Positions 61,717-64,000 of a stretch of DNA of 64,000 nucleotides are shown here, one piece after another. The DNA comes from Georgenia daeguensis (GTDB lineage: Bacteria; Actinomycetota; Actinomycetes; Actinomycetales; Actinomycetaceae): the NCBI RefSeq assembly GCF_039537705.1, contig NZ_BAABBA010000005.1, forward strand, positions 1-64,000, in the 5' to 3' direction. The notes below the pieces were generated by a model. That model worked only from the letters and a program-made list of their open reading frames with translations. It made no database searches and was not told where the DNA came from. Position 1 is the first letter of the stretch. Every line of letters starts with the position of its first letter. Made by a program: the position numbers and the translations under genes.

Positions 61717-63438
61717 CTAGCCCAGCCCGAGCACCGCGCCCATCGCCATGACCCCGGCGACGATGAGCACGATGCCGACGATGTCGAAGACGATCCCGGA
61801 CCGGACCATCTTCATGATCGGCACCATTCCGGTGCCGTAGACGATCGCGTTCGGCGGCGTGGACACCGGGAGCATGAATCCGAAGGACGCCCCGAAGATC
61901 GCCGCGACGGCGGGGATGACCGGGTTCACGCCTGCGGCCTCGGCGAGCGGGATCACGATCGGCACCACCACTCCGACGCTGGCGGTGTTCGACGTCGTCT
62001 CGCTGATGATGACGGCGATGACGGTGGCGAGCAGCGTCAGGCCGAGGAGCGAGCTGACGCCGAGGAGGTCGCTCAGCGCGCCCCCCATCCGCTCGGCGAG
62101 CCCGGTCGACCCGAGCAGGCTCCCGAGGGTGATGCCGGCGCCGAAGAGCAGGATGGTGCCCCAGTCGATCTTCGCGGCGTCGTTCCAGCTGATGGTGAAC
62201 TGCCGGCGCGAGAAGTCGATCGGCAGCAGGAACAGCAGACTCGCTGCGACGACGGCGACGGCGCCCTCGTTCATCCGCGCCAGCACGCTCTCGTAGAACT
62301 CCCCCTCACCGCCGGTGAAGAGGGCGACGACGCCGGGCGTCACCCACAGCACCACGGCGACGCCGAACGCGATGAGGGTGTTGCGCCCGCCGCGCCCCAT
62401 CGGGCCCAGCTGCTCGCGCTCCAGGCGCACGTACTCCTCCACGCCGGAGATGCGCTTGGTCTCGGGCCGGTTGAGGGCGATGAGGATGAAGCACAGCGCG
62501 ACGAACATCAGCAGCACGATCGGGAACGCGAGCACCATCCAGGTGAAGAACGGGATGGTCTCCCCCGTCGCCTCCTCGATCAGACCGCGCCCGATGAGGT
62601 TGGGCGGGCTCCCGACGGGGGTGAGCAGACCGCCGACGCTCGCGCCGTACGCGACCATGAGCATCAGGGCGGTGGCGAAGCGCAGCCGGCGCGGGTCGAG
62701 CTCCTTGCCGGACTCGGCCGACATCACGCCGGCGATGAACGTCACGATGCCGACGCCGATGGGCATCATCATCGCCGCGGTCGCGGTGTTGGAGACGAAG
62801 CCGCTGAGCAGGGCGGTGATCGCGCCGAACGCGATGATGATCCGCACCACCGAACTGCCGACGCCCGGCAGGCTGAGCACGCCGAAGGCGAACCGGCGGT
62901 CCAGGCCGTGCTTGCGCATGGACTCCGCGATGATGAACCCGCCGACGAAGACGAACAGCGTCGGGTTGCCGAACAGCGCGAACACCTCGGGCGCAGGCGC
63001 CACCGAGAAGATCACCACGAGCGAGATCGCCAGCATGGCCGTCACGGGGATCGGGATGGCCTCGGTGATCCAGTAGACGATCACGAAGACGAGGATGCCG
63101 GCGAGCCGCTGCGCGGGTTCGTCAAGGGTCCCGGTGGCGAGGTAGACGGCGATCCCGGCGAGCGGCCCGAGGAAGAGGCCGACAGTGCGGCGCAGCCGCT
63201 CGAGCCGCTGCTCGGTCGGACTGAGGATCTCCTGCACCTCGTCGAAGGTGCGGTACGTGCCGCCCCCACGCTCGGTGGAGCTGCCGGGCGCCACCGCGAT
63301 GCGTTCGACGGTTGCGGTGGGTGACGGACCGCCGTCCGCGCCGCGGCCTGTGTCACCGCCCCCGTCAGCTCCGACGGCGTCCGGCAGCGTCCGTCCGCCC
63401 TGGTGCTCGCGCCCCTGCCTGCTGTGGCTGTCCGACAT
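61717..63438 (-). CDS. SLC13/DASS-family anion transporter
   Basis: 573 residues. A Gly/Ser-rich, probably disordered N-terminus of ~85 residues precedes ~12 membrane helices. The two SNT-type signature loops are SNTATAAMMMPIG and ISETTSNTASVGVVVPI, which bind Na+ and the carboxylate in known members. WITEAIPIPVTAML, PVSTPPNAIVYGTG and GVLSLPGVG fit the family of divalent-anion:Na+ symporters (dicarboxylates, sulfate). ATG at 63438 has AAAGGAG upstream. It is the third predicted organic-acid transporter in the window. Confidence 0.9.
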   Translation of the reverse strand: MSDSHSRQGREHQGGRTLPDAVGADGGGDTGRGADGGPSPTATVERIAVAPGSSTERGGGTYRTFDEVQEILSPTEQRLERLRRTVGLFLGPLAGIAVYLATGTLDEPAQRLAGILVFVIVYWITEAIPIPVTAMLAISLVVIFSVAPAPEVFALFGNPTLFVFVGGFIIAESMRKHGLDRRFAFGVLSLPGVGSSVVRIIIAFGAITALLSGFVSNTATAAMMMPIGVGIVTFIAGVMSAESGKELDPRRLRFATALMLMVAYGASVGGLLTPVGSPPNLIGRGLIEEATGETIPFFTWMVLAFPIVLLMFVALCFILIALNRPETKRISGVEEYVRLEREQLGPMGRGGRNTLIAFGVAVVLWVTPGVVALFTGGEGEFYESVLARMNEGAVAVVAASLLFLLPIDFSRRQFTISWNDAAKIDWGTILLFGAGITLGSLLGSTGLAERMGGALSDLLGVSSLLGLTLLATVIAVIISETTSNTASVGVVVPIVIPLAEAAGVNPVIPAVAAIFGASFGFMLPVSTPPNAIVYGTGMVPIMKMVRSGIVFDIVGIVLIVAGVMAMGAVLGLG

Positions 63439-63573
63439 GCTCTCGCTCCTTTGCGACGGGCAGATCTTCGTGAGCGACATGATGCTCCACATCGGCTCGA
63501 CCGCCACTCAGGATAGGGACGAGTGAGGCAGGAATCCATGCCTTGTTCTGGCCTATCTGCAGCGCGTCGGCGG

Positions 63574-63790
63574 CGAGCACCGCGTGCGCCGAGCACCTCG
63601 TGGACCGAGCACCGCGTGCGCCGAGCACCGCGTGGACCGAGCACCGCGTGGACCGAGCACCGCGTGCACCGAGCACCGCGTGCACCGAGCACCGCGTGCA
63701 CCGAGCACCGCGTGCACCGAGCACCGCGTGCACCGAGCACCGCGTGGACCGAGCACCGCGTGGACCGAGCACCGCGTGGACCGAGCACCG
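63574..63790. repeat. 15-bp minisatellite
   Basis: About 14 copies of cgagcaccgcgtgga / cgagcaccgcgtgca / cgagcaccgcgtgcgc-type units. It lies upstream of the DASS gene. The unit length preserves open frames on both strands, but no gene is supported. Confidence 0.88.
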
Positions 63791-63796
63791 GCGGCT

Positions 63797-63859
63797 CGTC
63801 GAGTGCGACGAATTCTGCGTTATTTCGACGCCATAAGGGCAATTTCGTCTCACTCGACG
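63797..63859. repeat. Inverted-repeat element
   Basis: cgtcgagtgcgacgaatt (63797-63814) pairs with aatttcgtctcactcgacg (63841-63859), apart from one mismatch and a one-base bulge. It shares gtcgagtgcgac with the element at 57696. Confidence 0.6.
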
Positions 63860-64000
63860 CAGACCCGCAACCCGCAGGCGCGGCGGCACACGCCTCGACG
63901 CAGGGCCGCCGCAGCCGCGGCGCAGGTGAGTACCGGCGCGCCCACAGCAACGGAAGGGGCGTGCCCCACTGCAACGCACGGCGGCGCGCACACCGGTTGC
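63860..64000. other. Right edge of window
   Basis: 140 bp without a supported gene. Confidence 0.4.

Noticed and set aside
63543..63836. Plus- or minus-strand repeat protein over the 15-bp array
   Set aside because: Open frames are forced by the 15-bp period. Both strands look equally open, and no ribosome site is present.

Overview
This window reads as chromosomal DNA of a high-GC Gram-positive actinobacterium. The signs are strong GC bias in third codon positions, GTG and TTG starts, a class E sortase with an LPDTG surface protein, DivIVA-like coiled coils, DUF4012 and cell-wall-binding-repeat-2 proteins. A Micrococcales relative (Georgenia or Cellulomonas-like) would fit, but no rRNA or tRNA is present to confirm it.

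0-21 kb is a surface-polysaccharide locus rebuilt by mobile DNA. It holds a truncated glycosyltransferase, a dead IS1634-type element, a flippase, three further glycosyltransferases, a DUF4012 protein, a low-molecular-weight tyrosine phosphatase, a BY-kinase (Wzc-like) and an O-antigen ligase/polymerase. Between them sit a purine permease, a sortase unit with two mini membrane proteins and a secreted phosphoesterase. A scar at 17.8-18.5 kb carries decayed pieces of the kinase and phosphoesterase genes, next to an intact ISL3 element with an 8-bp target duplication.

21.6-24.3 kb encodes two overlapping coiled-coil (DivIVA-type) proteins. 24.4-31.1 kb is a carboxylate uptake block: a CitAB/DctR-type two-component pair divergent from tctC-tctB-tctA, a universal stress protein and an RraA-type aldolase, all coupled by 1-4 nt overlaps. 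31.2-36.4 kb has a carboxylesterase lacking its serine elbow, an orphan Cas2/SinR-like protein and an uncharacterised three-gene envelope operon with an OmpA-domain lipoprotein. 36.6-42.0 kb is a nitrogen operon: GntR regulator, allophanate hydrolase and a NitT/TauT-type ABC importer.

42.1-48.6 kb carries a secreted GH3 glycosidase, an NCS1 transporter and a BCCT osmolyte transporter. 48.6-55.2 kb is a cell-surface region: a secreted protein with two kinds of internal repeat, an NlpC/P60 hydrolase and a CAP protein, the last two with cell-wall-binding repeats. 55.6-63.4 kb holds a GntP-type permease, a DUF559 protein, small membrane proteins, a VOC protein and an SLC13/DASS transporter. Its intergenic DNA is rich in minisatellites and hairpin elements.
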